From contig NZ_CP014007.2 in assembly GCF_001658025.2 (NCBI RefSeq), positions 2,108,001-2,172,000 on the forward strand: DNA of 64,000 nt. The letters are read 5' to 3'. This DNA comes from Kosakonia oryzae. Lineage in GTDB: Bacteria; Pseudomonadota; Gammaproteobacteria; Enterobacterales; Enterobacteriaceae. Positions 36,914-48,344 of this stretch are shown here, in pieces. How positions within the stretch are numbered: position 1 is the first letter of the stretch; every line of letters starts with the position of its first letter. The position numbers were made by a program, and so were the translations under genes. The notes beneath the pieces are model-generated. The model did not search any database, was not told where the DNA came from, and saw nothing but the letters and a program-made list of their open reading frames with translations.

Positions 36914-38965
36914 GTGAGCATGGATATAAGTGATTTTTATCAGACATTCTTCGATGAGGCCGACGAGTTGTTGGCTGATATGGAACAACATTTACTGGAT
37001 CTGGTGCCGGAAGCGCCGGATTCGGAACAGCTCAACGCCATCTTTCGTGCGGCGCACTCTATTAAAGGAGGCGCAGGTACATTTGGTTTTACCATCCTGC
37101 AGGAAACCACACACCTGATGGAAAACCTGCTTGATGAGGCCCGGCGTGGCGAAATGCAGCTTAACACCGACATTATCAACCTGTTTTTGGAAACCAAAGA
37201 TATTATGCAGGAACAGCTCGACGCTTATAAAAGCTCGCAAGAGCCGGACGCCGCCAGCTTCGAATATATCTGCAATGCCCTGCGCCAGCTGGCGCTGGAA
37301 GCAAAAGGGGAGGTCGTTGCTGCCCCTGCGAATGGCGCAAAACTCTCCGTTGTGGATACGGCTGCACTGGGGTCCGAAACTGCTGCTGCGCCAGCTGCCG
37401 AAAGCGACGGCAAACTGCGCATCGTCCTGTCTCGCCTGAAAGAGAGCGAAGTTGCGCTGCTGGAAGAAGAGTTAGGTAACCTCGGAACATTGAGCGACGT
37501 GGTGAAGGGGACTGATACCCTGAGCGTGACGCTTGATGGCGGCGTCAGCGAAGACGATATTATCGCGGTATTGTGCTTCGTCATCGAAGCCGATCAAATT
37601 GCGTTCGAAAAAACCACCGCAGAGGCAGCCCCCGCGCCAGCCGCAGTTGAAGCGGTTGCGCAAGTGGTTGAAGCACCGGCGCCTGTTGCGGTTCCGGCGG
37701 AGAAACCAGCGGCTCCGGCGCTGAAAGCGGTAGCGAAAGAGCAACCGGCAGCGCGTGAAAAACCGGCGCGCGCCAGCGAATCAACCAGTATCCGTGTGGC
37801 GGTTGAAAAAGTTGACCAGTTAATTAACCTGGTCGGCGAGCTGGTGATCACCCAGTCGATGCTGGCTCAGCGCTCCAACGAGCTGGATCCGGTCACACAC
37901 GGCGATCTGATCACCAGCATGAGCCAGTTGCAGCGCAACGCCCGCGACCTGCAGGAATCGGTCATGTCCATCCGTATGATGCCGATGGAATATGTCTTTA
38001 GCCGCTTCCCGCGTCTGGTGCGCGATCTGGCGAGCAAGCTGGATAAACAGGTTGAACTGACCCTGCAAGGTAGCTCGACGGAGCTGGATAAGAGCCTGAT
38101 CGAGCGCATCATTGACCCGTTAACACACCTGGTGCGTAACAGCCTCGACCACGGTATTGAAACCCCGCAAAAACGTGTCGAAGCCGGTAAATCACCTATC
38201 GGTAACCTGATTCTTTCTGCGGAACACCAGGGCGGAAACATCTGCATCGAAGTGACTGACGACGGTGCGGGTCTTAACCGCGAGCGTATTCTGGCGAAAG
38301 CGATTTCGCAGGGAATGGCGGTCAATGAAAACATGACCGATGAAGAAGTCGGCATGCTGATTTTTGCCCCGGGCTTCTCCACCGCAGAGCAGGTTACTGA
38401 CGTTTCCGGCCGCGGCGTGGGTATGGACGTGGTAAAACGTAACATCCAGGAAATGGGTGGTCACGTTGAAATTAAATCCAAACAAGGCTCCGGTACGACG
38501 ATTCGTATCCTGCTGCCGCTGACGCTGGCAATCCTCGACGGAATGTCAGTAAAAGTGAACAACGAAGTCTTCATTCTGCCGCTGAACGCGGTGATGGAGT
38601 CACTGCAACCGCGTGAAGAAGATCTGCACCCGCTGGCCGGTGGCGAGCGCGTACTGGAAGTACGTGGCGAATACCTGCCTCTGGTTGAGTTGTGGAAAGT
38701 GTTTGATGTGATGGGGGCGAAAACTGAAGCCACGCAGGGGATTGTCGTTATTCTGCAGAGCGCAGGTCGTCGCTATGCGCTGCTGGTTGATCAGTTGATC
38801 GGTCAGCACCAGGTTGTGGTGAAAAACCTGGAAAGCAACTATCGCAAAGTGCCGGGTATTTCTGCCGCCACCATCCTGGGCGATGGTAGCGTTGCGCTGA
38901 TCGTGGATGTGTCAGCGTTGCAGGGGTTGAATCGTGAACATCGTATGGCGCACACAGCCGCCTGA
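36914..38965 (+). CDS. cheA: Chemotaxis histidine kinase CheA
   Basis: CheA (683 aa) autophosphorylates and feeds CheY and CheB. The P1 domain has the phosphorylated H48 in [15 protein letters not shown]2 (~167-232) binds CheY. P3 dimerises ([18 protein letters not shown]), P4 has N-box [12 protein letters not shown] and G-boxes [11 protein letters not shown] and [13 protein letters not shown], and P5 binds CheW. A second start at M98 (37205), which makes the short form in E. coli, is conserved. The P1-P2 and P2-P3 linkers (~132-166 and ~233-290) are Ala/Pro-rich and longer than in E. coli (654 aa). The start is GTG four bases after motB. Confidence 0.98.
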   Translation: MSMDISDFYQTFFDEADELLADMEQHLLDLVPEAPDSEQLNAIFRAAHSIKGGAGTFGFTILQETTHLMENLLDEARRGEMQLNTDIINLFLETKDIMQEQLDAYKSSQEPDAASFEYICNALRQLALEAKGEVVAAPANGAKLSVVDTAALGSETAAAPAAESDGKLRIVLSRLKESEVALLEEELGNLGTLSDVVKGTDTLSVTLDGGVSEDDIIAVLCFVIEADQIAFEKTTAEAAPAPAAVEAVAQVVEAPAPVAVPAEKPAAPALKAVAKEQPAAREKPARASESTSIRVAVEKVDQLINLVGELVITQSMLAQRSNELDPVTHGDLITSMSQLQRNARDLQESVMSIRMMPMEYVFSRFPRLVRDLASKLDKQVELTLQGSSTELDKSLIERIIDPLTHLVRNSLDHGIETPQKRVEAGKSPIGNLILSAEHQGGNICIEVTDDGAGLNRERILAKAISQGMAVNENMTDEEVGMLIFAPGFSTAEQVTDVSGRGVGMDVVKRNIQEMGGHVEIKSKQGSGTTIRILLPLTLAILDGMSVKVNNEVFILPLNAVMESLQPREEDLHPLAGGERVLEVRGEYLPLVELWKVFDVMGAKTEATQGIVVILQSAGRRYALLVDQLIGQHQVVVKNLESNYRKVPGISAATILGDGSVALIVDVSALQGLNREHRMAHTAA

Positions 38966-38985
38966 TTAAGTAAAAGGTATAAAAC

Positions 38986-39489
38986 ATGACCGGTATGAGT
39001 AATGTAGCAAAACTGGCTGGCGAGCCGTCAGGACAGGAATTTCTGGTATTCACTCTGGGCGATGAAGAGTACGGCATCGATATACTCAAAGTGCAGGAAA
39101 TTCGTGGCTACGATCAGGTGACCCGTATCGCCAATACCCCGGACTTTATCAAAGGCGTGACCAACCTGCGTGGCGTGATCGTGCCGATTGTTGACCTGCG
39201 CGTGAAGTTCAGCCAGGGCGACGTCGAATATGATGACAACACCGTGGTTATCGTTCTGAATCTGGGACAGCGTGTGGTTGGCATCGTGGTGGATGGCGTC
39301 TCTGATGTGCTTTCCCTGGCATCGGACCAGATCCGCCCGGCGCCGGAATTCGCCGTCACCCTGTCCACCGAATACCTGACCGGCCTCGGCGCGCTTGGCG
39401 ACCGGATGCTGATTCTGGTGAACATCGAAAAACTGCTCAACAGCGAAGAGATGGCGCTGCTGGACATCGCGGCAACGCACGTCGCGTAA
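38986..39489 (+). CDS. cheW: Chemotaxis coupling protein CheW
   Basis: CheW (167 aa) couples chemoreceptors to the CheA P5 domain. It is one SH3-like CheW domain throughout ([41 protein letters not shown]). It ends the motA-motB-cheA-cheW operon and is followed by a strong terminator. Confidence 0.98.
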   Translation: MTGMSNVAKLAGEPSGQEFLVFTLGDEEYGIDILKVQEIRGYDQVTRIANTPDFIKGVTNLRGVIVPIVDLRVKFSQGDVEYDDNTVVIVLNLGQRVVGIVVDGVSDVLSLASDQIRPAPEFAVTLSTEYLTGLGALGDRMLILVNIEKLLNSEEMALLDIAATHVA

Positions 39490-39501
39490 CCGCCATACAA
39501 G

Positions 39502-39533
39502 AGCGGATGACTCACCGGTCATCCGCTTTTTTT
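39502..39533 (+). terminator. Terminator after cheW
   Basis: The 10-bp stem AGCGGATGAC/GTCATCCGCT with a 6-base loop runs into a T-run. It ends the mocha-type operon. The ~270 bases from here to the tar promoter hold no gene that I can see. Confidence 0.92.
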
Positions 39534-39808
39534 ATACTCTTTTTTGTCCATTATTTTGTCTCTTCTTTACTGCCCATGAGCAACGCGTTAGTTTCTTCTA
39601 ATTGCTTATTTTTACTGATAAAAATATCTCTTTTGCAGTGTCGTTCGTTGTAAGATTTTCCAGTCATTAAACCGCTATCGGTGCGACATTAACGTTAACT
39701 GACTGCACCTTACAACGCAGACCACGCCGCCGCAGGGCACATACAGTGAAAAACCCTGACCGTGGGACATTTCATTTTAAGTTGCTATTTAATTCCCTTT
39801 CGCAAATG

Positions 39809-39835
39809 TAAAGTTCCCTGACCGCATGCCGATAA
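39809..39835 (+). promoter_or_regulatory. Sigma-28 (FliA) promoter of tar
   Basis: TAAAGTTC, 11 bases, then GCCGATAA match the FliA consensus at all but one position. It lies 31 bases before the tar start and should drive tar-tap-cheRBYZ. Confidence 0.93.
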
Positions 39836-39866
39836 CACCATTAAGAACATATCGAAAAGGTGTTGC

Positions 39867-41531
39867 ATGTTGAACCGTATCCGCGTCGTTACTCTGCTGA
39901 TGAGTGTGCTGGCAGTGTTTGCCCTGTTGCAGCTCGTATCCGGGGGGCTTTTTTTCTCTTCCCTTAAGCAAAACCAGCAGAGTTTTGCTGCGTCTAATGA
40001 CCTGCGTATGCAACAAACCGAACTGGGTAAAGCCTGGGAATTAATGCTGCAGACGCGTATCAACCTGAGCCGCTCGTCGGCGCGTATGTTGCTCGACCCG
40101 AGCAACCAGCAAAGCAGCGCCAAAACCGACCTGTTGAACAGCGCGAAAGCTTCCCTGGCGGAAGCGGCAAAACATTACGATGCCTTTCATAACATGCCAT
40201 CGCTGCCGGAAATGGATGCGGCGCGCCAGACGCTGGATGAGAAATATCGTACCTATAATGCTGCGCTGACGGAGCTGGTTCAGTTTCTGGAGAGCGGCAA
40301 TATCAACGCCTTTATGGCGCAACCGACTCAGGGAATGCAAAACGCCCTCGGTGACGCGATGGCGAAATATGCCGCACTGAGCGACAGCCTCTACCGTAAT
40401 GCCTGGGAGCAGAGCGTTAGCGATTACACCTTTGCGAAATGGCAGATGGCGATTCTGGCGCTGGCGCTGGTGATTGTCCTGACCGGCGTCTGGTACGGGA
40501 TCCGCCGTATTCTGCTGTCGCCATTGTCAGCAGTCATCGCTCATATCCGCGAAATCGCGGGCGGTAACCTGACGCATACGCTGACCATTGCCGGTCGCAG
40601 CGAAATGACGGAACTGGCGCAAAGCGTCGATCACATGCAGAACGCGCTAATCGATACCGTTACCAATGTGCGCCAGGGCTCCGATGCCATTTATTCTGGC
40701 ACCAGCGAAATTGCGGCCGGAAATAACGATCTCTCCTCGCGTACCGAAGAACAAGCTTCGGCGCTGGAGCAGACCGCTGCCAGCATGGAAGAGTTGACGG
40801 CTACCGTTAAGCAGAACGCCGACAACGCCCGTCAGGCTTCGCTGCTGGCGCAAAGTGCATCGGAAACTGCCGAGCGCGGCGGTAAAGTCGTCGATGGCGT
40901 GGTGAAAACCATGCACGATATCGCCACCAGTTCGCAGAAAATCGCTGACATTATCGGTGTGATTGACGGTATTGCCTTCCAGACTAATATCCTGGCGCTG
41001 AACGCGGCGGTAGAAGCGGCGCGTGCGGGCGAGCAGGGCCGGGGATTTGCCGTGGTGGCAGGGGAAGTGCGTAATCTGGCCAGCCGCAGCGCCCAGGCGG
41101 CGAAAGAGATTAAAACTTTAATTGAAGATTCCGTTTCCCGCGTGGATACCGGCTCTGTGCTTGTGGAGAGTGCCGGTGAAACCATGTCGGACATTGTTAA
41201 CGCCGTTACGCGTGTTAACGACATCATGGGTGAGATCGCCTCGGCATCGGATGAACAGAGCCGTGGCATCGATCAGGTTGCGCTGGCGGTATCCGAGATG
41301 GATCGCGTCACGCAACAGAATGCGTCACTGGTACAACAATCGGCAGCCGCAGCCGCTGCCTTAGAAGAACAAGCCAGTCGATTGACGATGGCGGTATCTG
41401 CTTTCCGCCTTTCTTCTGTATCCGGCAAACCGGCGCAGCGTGCCTTAACTCCGGCAGCAGGCAGCGCTAAGACCCCGGCGCGGAGTCGCCAACTTGCAAC
41501 CGGACAAGAAGATAACTGGGAAACATTTTAG
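39867..41531 (+). CDS. tar: Methyl-accepting chemotaxis receptor Tar (aspartate)
   Basis: This 554-residue receptor has two membrane helices (~7-33 and ~190-212) around a periplasmic four-helix ligand domain. The aspartate-binding arginines R64, R69 and R73 are in [13 protein letters not shown], and the [11 protein letters not shown] loop is kept. A HAMP domain and the signalling hairpin follow ([41 protein letters not shown]). It ends in NWETF, the docking tail for CheR and CheB. Ligand assignment rests on these residues; maltose sensing cannot be judged. Confidence 0.96.
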   Translation: MLNRIRVVTLLMSVLAVFALLQLVSGGLFFSSLKQNQQSFAASNDLRMQQTELGKAWELMLQTRINLSRSSARMLLDPSNQQSSAKTDLLNSAKASLAEAAKHYDAFHNMPSLPEMDAARQTLDEKYRTYNAALTELVQFLESGNINAFMAQPTQGMQNALGDAMAKYAALSDSLYRNAWEQSVSDYTFAKWQMAILALALVIVLTGVWYGIRRILLSPLSAVIAHIREIAGGNLTHTLTIAGRSEMTELAQSVDHMQNALIDTVTNVRQGSDAIYSGTSEIAAGNNDLSSRTEEQASALEQTAASMEELTATVKQNADNARQASLLAQSASETAERGGKVVDGVVKTMHDIATSSQKIADIIGVIDGIAFQTNILALNAAVEAARAGEQGRGFAVVAGEVRNLASRSAQAAKEIKTLIEDSVSRVDTGSVLVESAGETMSDIVNAVTRVNDIMGEIASASDEQSRGIDQVALAVSEMDRVTQQNASLVQQSAAAAAALEEQASRLTMAVSAFRLSSVSGKPAQRALTPAAGSAKTPARSRQLATGQEDNWETF

Positions 41532-41573
41532 CAGTTCTTAACCGCGGACATTTTTCCGCCAGATGGGGCGTTA

Positions 41574-43172
41574 ATGTTTAATCGTATTCGTATCTCGACA
41601 ACACTTTTTTTGATTTTGATTGTGTGTGGCATTTTGCAGGTCGGCAGTAACGGATTGTCCTTTTGGGCTTTTAAACAGAGCACATCGCATTTACAGGAAG
41701 TAGCGAACAGCAACCATCAACGCAGCGCTCTGATGCAAATTCGCGCCACGTTGCTTGAAGCGAGCACATTGCTCAATAAAGCGGGTACGCTCACGGCATT
41801 AAGTTATCCGCCAGATGATATTAAAGCTCTGATGACGCAGGCAAAAGCCAGCCTGAAACTGGCAGATGAGAAAGAGAAAGAGTTTCTGGGCATTGCCGCA
41901 ATGACGCCTGCGGGACAAAAATTGCAGGACGGGACGAAAGCGACGTATAGCGCATGGCGCAGCGATCTGGAGCATCAGGCCACCTGGCTTGAAAATAACC
42001 AGCTATCAGATTTTATGACCGCGCCGGTAAAGGAGTCGCAGGACCAGTTTGACGCGAATTTTAACGCGTGGGAAAAGCACATAAATGAGTTTGCCGAGCA
42101 GGCACGGCAGGACAGCGAAAGCAACTATCACCGTTCGGCGGCCATTTTTATTGCGGTGGTGATCCTTGCGGCGCTGATTACCAGCATCGCACTGTTCTGG
42201 TCGCGCAAGATGATTGTTCAGCCGCTGGCGATCATCAGCAGCCACTTTGACAGCATCGCGGCAGGCAATCTGGCGAAGCCGATTGCTGTTAACGGACGTA
42301 ATGAAATTTCGGCGATCTTCGCCAGCCTGAAAAAAATGCAGGCAGCGCTGCGTACTACGGTCAGCGATGTTCGGCAGGGCAGCTACGCGATGCATACCGG
42401 TATTTCGGAAATTGCTTCAGGCAACAATGACTTATCGGCGCGCACTGAACAGCAGGCCGCTTCGCTGGCGCAAACGGCAGCCAGCATGGAGCAGTTGACG
42501 GCGACGGTCGGGCAGAACGCCGATAATGCGCGTCAGGCTTCCGGTCTGGCGCAGAGTGCGGCGGAAACCGCGAGAAAAGGCGGGCAGCAAACCACCCGCG
42601 TGGCAAGTACCATGCAGGAGATTGCCGGCAGCTCGCAAAAAATCGGCGATATCATCAGCGTGATTGATGGCATCGCGTTTCAGACCAATATTCTCGCGCT
42701 GAACGCCGCAGTGGAAGCGGCACGTGCGGGTGAGCAGGGCCGGGGATTTGCCGTGGTGGCAGGGGAAGTTCGTAACCTGGCCAGCCGCAGCGCTCAGGCG
42801 GCAAAAGAGATTAAAGGTCTGATTGAAGAGTCGGTATCCCGTGTTCAGCAGGGTTCAGCGCTGGTGGATACCGCCGCGCAGACGATGACGGAAATCGTCC
42901 GCTCGGTGACGCAGGTCAACGACATTATGGGCGAGATCGCCTCCGCGTCGGATGAACAGCGTCGTGGCATTGAACAGGTTGCGCTGGCGGTCAGCCAGAT
43001 GGATCAGGTCACACAGCAGAACGCGGCGCTGGTAGAAGAGGCCGCTTCCGCGACCGATCAACTGGCAAACCAGGCGGATAACCTGACCTCGTTAGTGGCT
43101 GTATTTAAGATTGAAGAGCATATTGCATTACCCGAAGTGGCACCGCCCAAAGCCGTGCCTGCTGCATCCTGA
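41574..43172 (+). CDS. tap: Methyl-accepting chemotaxis receptor Tap-like (dipeptide)
   Basis: This 532-residue receptor aligns with E. coli Tap: MFNRIRISTTLFLILI at the N terminus and ALSYPPDDIK and DLEHQATWLENNQLSDFMTAP in the sensor domain. The HAMP and signalling hairpin follow. It lacks the NWETF tail, as Tap does, so adaptation depends on CheR/CheB docked on Tar-type receptors. Tap works with the dipeptide-binding protein DppA; that link is assumed from homology. It shares a 38-base identical stretch with tar. Confidence 0.93.
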   Translation: MFNRIRISTTLFLILIVCGILQVGSNGLSFWAFKQSTSHLQEVANSNHQRSALMQIRATLLEASTLLNKAGTLTALSYPPDDIKALMTQAKASLKLADEKEKEFLGIAAMTPAGQKLQDGTKATYSAWRSDLEHQATWLENNQLSDFMTAPVKESQDQFDANFNAWEKHINEFAEQARQDSESNYHRSAAIFIAVVILAALITSIALFWSRKMIVQPLAIISSHFDSIAAGNLAKPIAVNGRNEISAIFASLKKMQAALRTTVSDVRQGSYAMHTGISEIASGNNDLSARTEQQAASLAQTAASMEQLTATVGQNADNARQASGLAQSAAETARKGGQQTTRVASTMQEIAGSSQKIGDIISVIDGIAFQTNILALNAAVEAARAGEQGRGFAVVAGEVRNLASRSAQAAKEIKGLIEESVSRVQQGSALVDTAAQTMTEIVRSVTQVNDIMGEIASASDEQRRGIEQVALAVSQMDQVTQQNAALVEEAASATDQLANQADNLTSLVAVFKIEEHIALPEVAPPKAVPAAS

Positions 43173-43196
43173 AATTAACCTGGTTGAGAAGGCGCT

Positions 43197-44066
43197 ATGA
43201 CATCATCACTGCCCACAGGGCAAACGTCATCAATACTGCAACAGATGACACAGCGCCTGGCGCTGTCCGATGCGCATTTCCGTCGGATATGTCAATTGAT
43301 CTACCAGCGTGCGGGGATCGTTCTTGCGGACCATAAACGCGACATGGTGTACAACCGCCTTGTTCGCCGTTTACGCACGCTGGGGTTGGATGATTTTGGT
43401 CGCTATCTGAGCATGCTGGAAGCGAACCAGAACAGCGCCGAGTGGCAAGCGTTTATCAACTCGCTGACCACCAATCTCACCGCATTTTTCCGGGAAGCGC
43501 ATCACTTTCCGGTACTGGCTGAGCATGCGCGTAAGCGCACGGGTGAATACCGCGTATGGAGTGCCGCGGCCTCTACCGGCGAGGAACCTTACTCGCTGGC
43601 GATTACTCTTGCCGATGCGCTGGGCATGGCGCCGGGTCGCTGGAAAGTGTTTGCCAGCGATATCGACACCGAAGTGCTGGAAAAAGCACGCAGCGGTATT
43701 TATCGCCAGGACGAGTTGAAGACCCTCTCGCCACAGCAGATGCAGCGCTATTTTATGCGTGGAACCGGCCCGCATGCCGGGCTGGTACGTGTACGGCAAG
43801 AACTGGCGAATTACGTCGAATTCACCACCGTGAACCTGCTGGATAAGCAGTACAACGTTCCGGGGCCTTTTGACGCAATTTTTTGCCGTAACGTGATGAT
43901 TTATTTTGATAAAACGACGCAACAGGACATTCTGCATCGTTTTGCTCCGCTGCTTAAGCCGGACGGATTACTGTTTGCCGGGCATTCGGAGAACTTCAGC
44001 AACCTCGTGCGCGAGTTCAGCCTCCGTGGGCAGACTGTTTATGCGCTGAGTAAGGATAAAGCATGA
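43197..44066 (+). CDS. cheR: Chemotaxis methyltransferase CheR
   Basis: CheR (289 aa) methylates receptor glutamates using SAM. A helical N-terminal domain is followed by the SAM domain with [21 protein letters not shown] and [14 protein letters not shown]. It lies 24 bases after tap, and its stop overlaps the cheB start as ATGA. Confidence 0.98.
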   Translation: MTSSLPTGQTSSILQQMTQRLALSDAHFRRICQLIYQRAGIVLADHKRDMVYNRLVRRLRTLGLDDFGRYLSMLEANQNSAEWQAFINSLTTNLTAFFREAHHFPVLAEHARKRTGEYRVWSAAASTGEEPYSLAITLADALGMAPGRWKVFASDIDTEVLEKARSGIYRQDELKTLSPQQMQRYFMRGTGPHAGLVRVRQELANYVEFTTVNLLDKQYNVPGPFDAIFCRNVMIYFDKTTQQDILHRFAPLLKPDGLLFAGHSENFSNLVREFSLRGQTVYALSKDKA

Positions 44067-45112
44067 GTAAAATCAGGGTGTTGTCCGTCGATGATTCCGC
44101 ATTGATGCGCCAGATCATGACAGAAATTATCAATAGCCACAGCGATATGGAGATGGTGGCGACGGCGCCAGACCCGTTAGTCGCCCGGGATTTAATCAAA
44201 AAATTCAACCCGGATGTCTTAACGCTGGATGTAGAAATGCCGCGCATGGATGGGCTCGATTTCCTTGAGAAATTAATGCGTCTGCGGCCAATGCCGGTGG
44301 TGATGGTCTCTTCGCTGACCGGTAAAGGCTCGGAAGTGACGTTGCGTGCGCTGGAGCTGGGGGCGATTGATTTCGTCACCAAACCGCAAATCGGCATTCG
44401 TGAAGGGATGCTGGCCTACAGCGAAATGATTGCGGAGAAAGTGCGCACTGCTTCGCGTGCGCGTATTGCTGCGCATAAACCGATGGAAGCGCCGGCGCTG
44501 CTGAAGGCTGGCCCGCTGCTGAGCTCGGAAAAATTGCTGGTCATTGGTGCGTCAACCGGAGGAACAGAGGCAATTCGTCATGTACTCCAGCCATTGCCGC
44601 TCTCAAGTCCGGGTATTCTAATCACTCAGCATATGCCGCCGGGCTTTACCCGCTCATTTGCTGAGCGGTTGAACAAGCTCTGCCAGATCAGCGTCAAGGA
44701 AGCGGAAGATGGTGAGCGCGTTCTGCCGGGACACGCGTATATTGCTCCGGGCGATAAGCATATGGAGCTCGCGCGTAGCGGGGCAAACTATCAGATTAAG
44801 ATCCACGATGGGCCGCCGGTTAACCGGCACCGTCCGTCGGTGGATGTGCTGTTTCATTCGGTCGCGAAACATGCGGGGCGCAACGCCGTAGGTGTGATTC
44901 TTACGGGGATGGGCAACGATGGCGCGGCGGGAATGTTAGCAATGCACCAGGCGGGAGCCTGGACCATCGCGCAAAACGAAGCAAGTTGTGTGGTGTTCGG
45001 CATGCCGCGTGAGGCCATCAATATGGGTGGCGTCAACGAAGTGGTCGATCTTAGCCAGGTAAGCCAGCAGATGCTGGCGAAAATCAGTGCCGGACAGGCA
45101 ATACGTATTTGA
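44063..45112 (+). CDS. cheB: Chemotaxis methylesterase/deamidase CheB
   Basis: CheB (349 aa) removes receptor methyl groups and deamidates receptors. The N-terminal receiver domain has D56 in [13 protein letters not shown]. The C-terminal esterase has the serine in [10 protein letters not shown], the histidine in TQHMPPGFT and the aspartate in [11 protein letters not shown]. It is activated by CheA, and it overlaps cheR by four bases. Confidence 0.98.
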   Translation: MSKIRVLSVDDSALMRQIMTEIINSHSDMEMVATAPDPLVARDLIKKFNPDVLTLDVEMPRMDGLDFLEKLMRLRPMPVVMVSSLTGKGSEVTLRALELGAIDFVTKPQIGIREGMLAYSEMIAEKVRTASRARIAAHKPMEAPALLKAGPLLSSEKLLVIGASTGGTEAIRHVLQPLPLSSPGILITQHMPPGFTRSFAERLNKLCQISVKEAEDGERVLPGHAYIAPGDKHMELARSGANYQIKIHDGPPVNRHRPSVDVLFHSVAKHAGRNAVGVILTGMGNDGAAGMLAMHQAGAWTIAQNEASCVVFGMPREAINMGGVNEVVDLSQVSQQMLAKISAGQAIRI

Positions 45113-45123
45113 ACCAGGAGTAA

Positions 45124-45519
<396 letters not shown>

Positions 45520-45529
45520 GGACCGGACT

Positions 45530-46174
45530 ATGTTGCAACCTTCAATAAAACCTTCTGAAGAGCATTCTCCCAGCGACATTATTGCCCGCATTGGTAGTCT
45601 GACGCGCATGCTGCGCGATAGTCTGCGCGAGTTGGGCCTGGATCAAGCGATTGCCGAAGCGGCGGAAGCGATTCCGGACGCGCGCGATCGCCTGGATTAT
45701 GTGGTCCAGATGACGGCGCAGGCCGCCGAGCGCGCGCTGAACAGCGTGGAAGCCTCTCAGCCTCACCAGGATGAGATGGAAAAAAATTCAAAAGCGCTGA
45801 GCAAGCGCTGGGACGAGTGGTTCGAGAACCCGATTGAACTGGCAGATGCCCGTGAACTGGTGACCGATACCCGCAAGTTCCTTGGTGAAATTCCGGGTCA
45901 TACCAGCTTCACCAACGCCCAGTTGCTGGACATCATGATGGCGCAGGATTTCCAGGATCTTACCGGTCAGGTGATCAAGCGCATGATGGACGTAATCCAG
46001 GAGATCGAACGCCAATTGCTGATGGTGCTGCTGGAAAACATCCCGGAGCAGTCTGCGCGCCCGAAACGCGAAAACGACAGCCTGCTCAATGGTCCTCAGC
46101 TCGACGCCACCAAAGCAGGCGTGGTGGCAAGCCAGGACCAGGTGGACGACCTGCTGGACAGCCTCGGCTTCTAA
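45530..46174 (+). CDS. cheZ: CheY-P phosphatase CheZ
   Basis: CheZ (214 aa) dephosphorylates CheY. The catalytic helix [15 protein letters not shown] carries the conserved Gln (Q147 in E. coli). The C-terminal peptide [10 protein letters not shown] binds CheY. I chose the start at 45530 (MLQPSIKP), with GAGGA seven bases upstream; an earlier in-frame codon lies inside cheY. It ends the tar operon. Confidence 0.98.
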   Translation: MLQPSIKPSEEHSPSDIIARIGSLTRMLRDSLRELGLDQAIAEAAEAIPDARDRLDYVVQMTAQAAERALNSVEASQPHQDEMEKNSKALSKRWDEWFENPIELADARELVTDTRKFLGEIPGHTSFTNAQLLDIMMAQDFQDLTGQVIKRMMDVIQEIERQLLMVLLENIPEQSARPKRENDSLLNGPQLDATKAGVVASQDQVDDLLDSLGF

Positions 46175-46186
46175 TTTGTCGGCACA

Positions 46187-46257
46187 TTCACCTTCAGACA
46201 GCCTGAAGGTGAAGTCAGCGAACCCACGAAAAAGGGAAGGGAAACCTTCCCTTTTTT
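46187..46257 (+). terminator. Tandem hairpins and terminator after cheZ
   Basis: A perfect 11-bp hairpin TTCACCTTCAG/CTGAAGGTGAA (46187-46213) is followed by a second hairpin AAAGGGAAGG/CCTTCCCTTT with a GAAA loop (46231-46254) and a T-run. The stop codon of the convergent protease gene lies within this T-run. Confidence 0.88.
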
Positions 46258-46906
46258 ATTGCAGGAAGATATCGCCCACTGCGAAGAGATTCGACAGCGC
46301 ATGCAGCACTATTGGTATCAGCAGCCCGCCTGTCCCGAGCCGGACAACACACAATAGCGCAGAAAAAATAAACAACTGAATAAAAGTGAGCGGCGCCTGA
46401 TATTGCATATGAATGGCGGCAAACAATAAAGAAGTCAGCACAATACCGAGTTGTTGCGGTACTTTTCCCCATCCCAGACTGGCATTGAGCAAAAAGCCGC
46501 GAAAAATAATCTCTTCACTCACAGGCGCTATCAAACAGGCCGTGAATATCCACGCCCAGCGGGTTAACCCGGTATACCCTTCCAAAGAATCCAGCCACGG
46601 CTCAGGCTGCTGGAAGAGTTTTTCCATTACCAGCATTGCCACCAGCGCCAGCAACGGCGCGGCAAGGTTTCGCCACGCCAGGGTGCCGAAAGGCAGTAAC
46701 CCGTCATAATGACGCCCGTAATAACGCCACAGCAGCAGTGAGCAGGGGAGCAACAGTGCGCCATGCAGAAACGGACCATCGAGGCCATTTTGATATAGAC
46801 GCATAAAGCCTGGAATGTAAATAGCGAAATAGAAGAGGCTGTAATAGATAACAAACGCCGCGATGCACACCGCTGTATGCGATGTTCGGTCCGATTGTAC
46901 TGGCAT
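46256..46906 (-). CDS. CPBP family intramembrane metalloprotease
   Basis: This 216-residue membrane protein carries the three CPBP (CaaX protease and bacteriocin-processing) motifs: E131-E132 and R136 in EEIIFRG, F162 and H166 in FAAIH, and H202 and N206 in HALSN. Six or more hydrophobic segments surround them. The family includes Rce1-like proteases, bacteriocin self-immunity proteins and uncharacterised enzymes; the substrate is unknown. It lies between cheZ and flhB on the opposite strand, a place with no gene in E. coli, so it is an accessory gene inserted in the flagellar cluster. Confidence 0.85.
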   Translation of the reverse strand: MPVQSDRTSHTAVCIAAFVIYYSLFYFAIYIPGFMRLYQNGLDGPFLHGALLLPCSLLLWRYYGRHYDGLLPFGTLAWRNLAAPLLALVAMLVMEKLFQQPEPWLDSLEGYTGLTRWAWIFTACLIAPVSEEIIFRGFLLNASLGWGKVPQQLGIVLTSLLFAAIHMQYQAPLTFIQLFIFSALLCVVRLGTGGLLIPIVLHALSNLFAVGDIFLQ

Positions 46907-47192
46907 AAAAAAGTTACGTCCGTGCAGGGTTATACGCGAAGCCGACCATTATAAAGGAGATTGTCTGCAATTCTGTTCAGTCGTTAACAATCAGGACAGG
47001 CCGACAAAAAATGGCGTTTAGGCAGGATTTTTTACATGGCATTGCTGTTTTGGCCTCGTTTCAGGTGCGTGGATGATGCCTGCGGGGCACTTCAAATGGC
47101 GAAAACCCCCTGTTTTTATGCCTTACTCTGCCCATTAGATACCCTTGACTCTGGCAATATGTTGTCAAATCCGTAATCCGTGGATGCAGGCC

Positions 47193-48344
47193 GTGGCCTC
47201 TGAAGACAACGAAGACAAAACAGAAGCCCCCACAGCGCACCGACTAGAAAAGGCGCGTGAAGAAGGGCAAATCCCCCGATCGAAAGAGCTGACATCACTG
47301 CTGGTGATGCTGGTGGGTGTTTGCATTCTGTGGTTTGGCGGCGAGATGTTTGGTCGACGGTTATCGATGGCGCTCTCTTCCGGGCTGCGCTTCGATCATA
47401 AAATCATCAACGATCCGGGGCTGTTTGTCGGGCAGGTGATCATGATGCTGAAAACGGCGCTGCTGGGAATGCTGCCGCTGTTGACTGGCGTGGTGATTAT
47501 CGCGCTGATTGCGCCGGTAATGTTGGGGGGACTGGTTTTCAGCACCAAGTCGCTGGCGTTTAATTTTTCCAAGCTCAATCCGCTAAGCGGTCTTGGACGT
47601 CTGTTTTCTTCCCAGGTAGGCGCGGAACTGCTTAAAGCGTTAATGAAAGCCCTGTTGATGGGCAGTGTTGCCGGCATATTCGTCTGGCATCACTGGCCGG
47701 ATATGATGCGCCTGATGAGCGAATCGCCGTTAACCGCGATGGCCAGCGCCCTTAATCTGGCCGGGCTGTGTGCGCTGCTGGTGTCGCTGAGCATCATCCC
47801 GATGGTCGGTTTCGACGTTTTCTGGCAGATCTACAGCCATATGAAAAAATTGCGCATGTCGCGCCAGGATATTCGTGACGAATTTAAGCAGAGCGAAGGC
47901 GACCCGCATATCAAAAGCCGTATCCGCCAGATGCAGCGAGCCGCTGCTCGCCGCCGCATGATGGCCGATGTACCGAAAGCTGATGTGATTGTCACCAACC
48001 CGACGCACTATGCCGTCGCGCTGCAATATGACGAAAATAAAATGAGCGCGCCGAAAGTCGTAGCGAAAGGCTCCGGCCTGGTCGCGCTGCGTATTCGCGA
48101 GTTGGGTACGGAAAATCGCGTACCGATTCTGGAAGCGCCGCCACTGGCGCGTGCGCTTTTCCGCCATGCGGAAATTGGACAGCAGATCCCAGGCCAGCTT
48201 TATGCGGCGGTCGCCGAAGTGCTGGCGTGGGTATGGCAGTTGAAACGCTGGCGACTGTCAGGCGGACAACGACCTGTTAAACCTGAGAATCTTCCGGTGC
48301 CTGAAGCGCTGGATTTTATGAACGAGAAGGACACTGATGGCTAA
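47193..48344 (+). CDS. flhB: Flagellar export apparatus protein FlhB
   Basis: FlhB controls the substrate switch of the flagellar type III export machine. Four membrane helices lead into a cytoplasmic domain with the self-cleavage motif N269-P-T-H (VIVTNPTHYAVAL). The start GTG at 47193 gives M-ASEDNEDKTEAPT and 383 aa, near the E. coli and Salmonella lengths. An ATG at 47184 would add three residues. The end overlaps flhA by eight bases. The preceding ~280-base gap should hold the FlhDC-dependent promoter; I could not place it. Confidence 0.95.
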   Translation: MASEDNEDKTEAPTAHRLEKAREEGQIPRSKELTSLLVMLVGVCILWFGGEMFGRRLSMALSSGLRFDHKIINDPGLFVGQVIMMLKTALLGMLPLLTGVVIIALIAPVMLGGLVFSTKSLAFNFSKLNPLSGLGRLFSSQVGAELLKALMKALLMGSVAGIFVWHHWPDMMRLMSESPLTAMASALNLAGLCALLVSLSIIPMVGFDVFWQIYSHMKKLRMSRQDIRDEFKQSEGDPHIKSRIRQMQRAAARRRMMADVPKADVIVTNPTHYAVALQYDENKMSAPKVVAKGSGLVALRIRELGTENRVPILEAPPLARALFRHAEIGQQIPGQLYAAVAEVLAWVWQLKRWRLSGGQRPVKPENLPVPEALDFMNEKDTDG

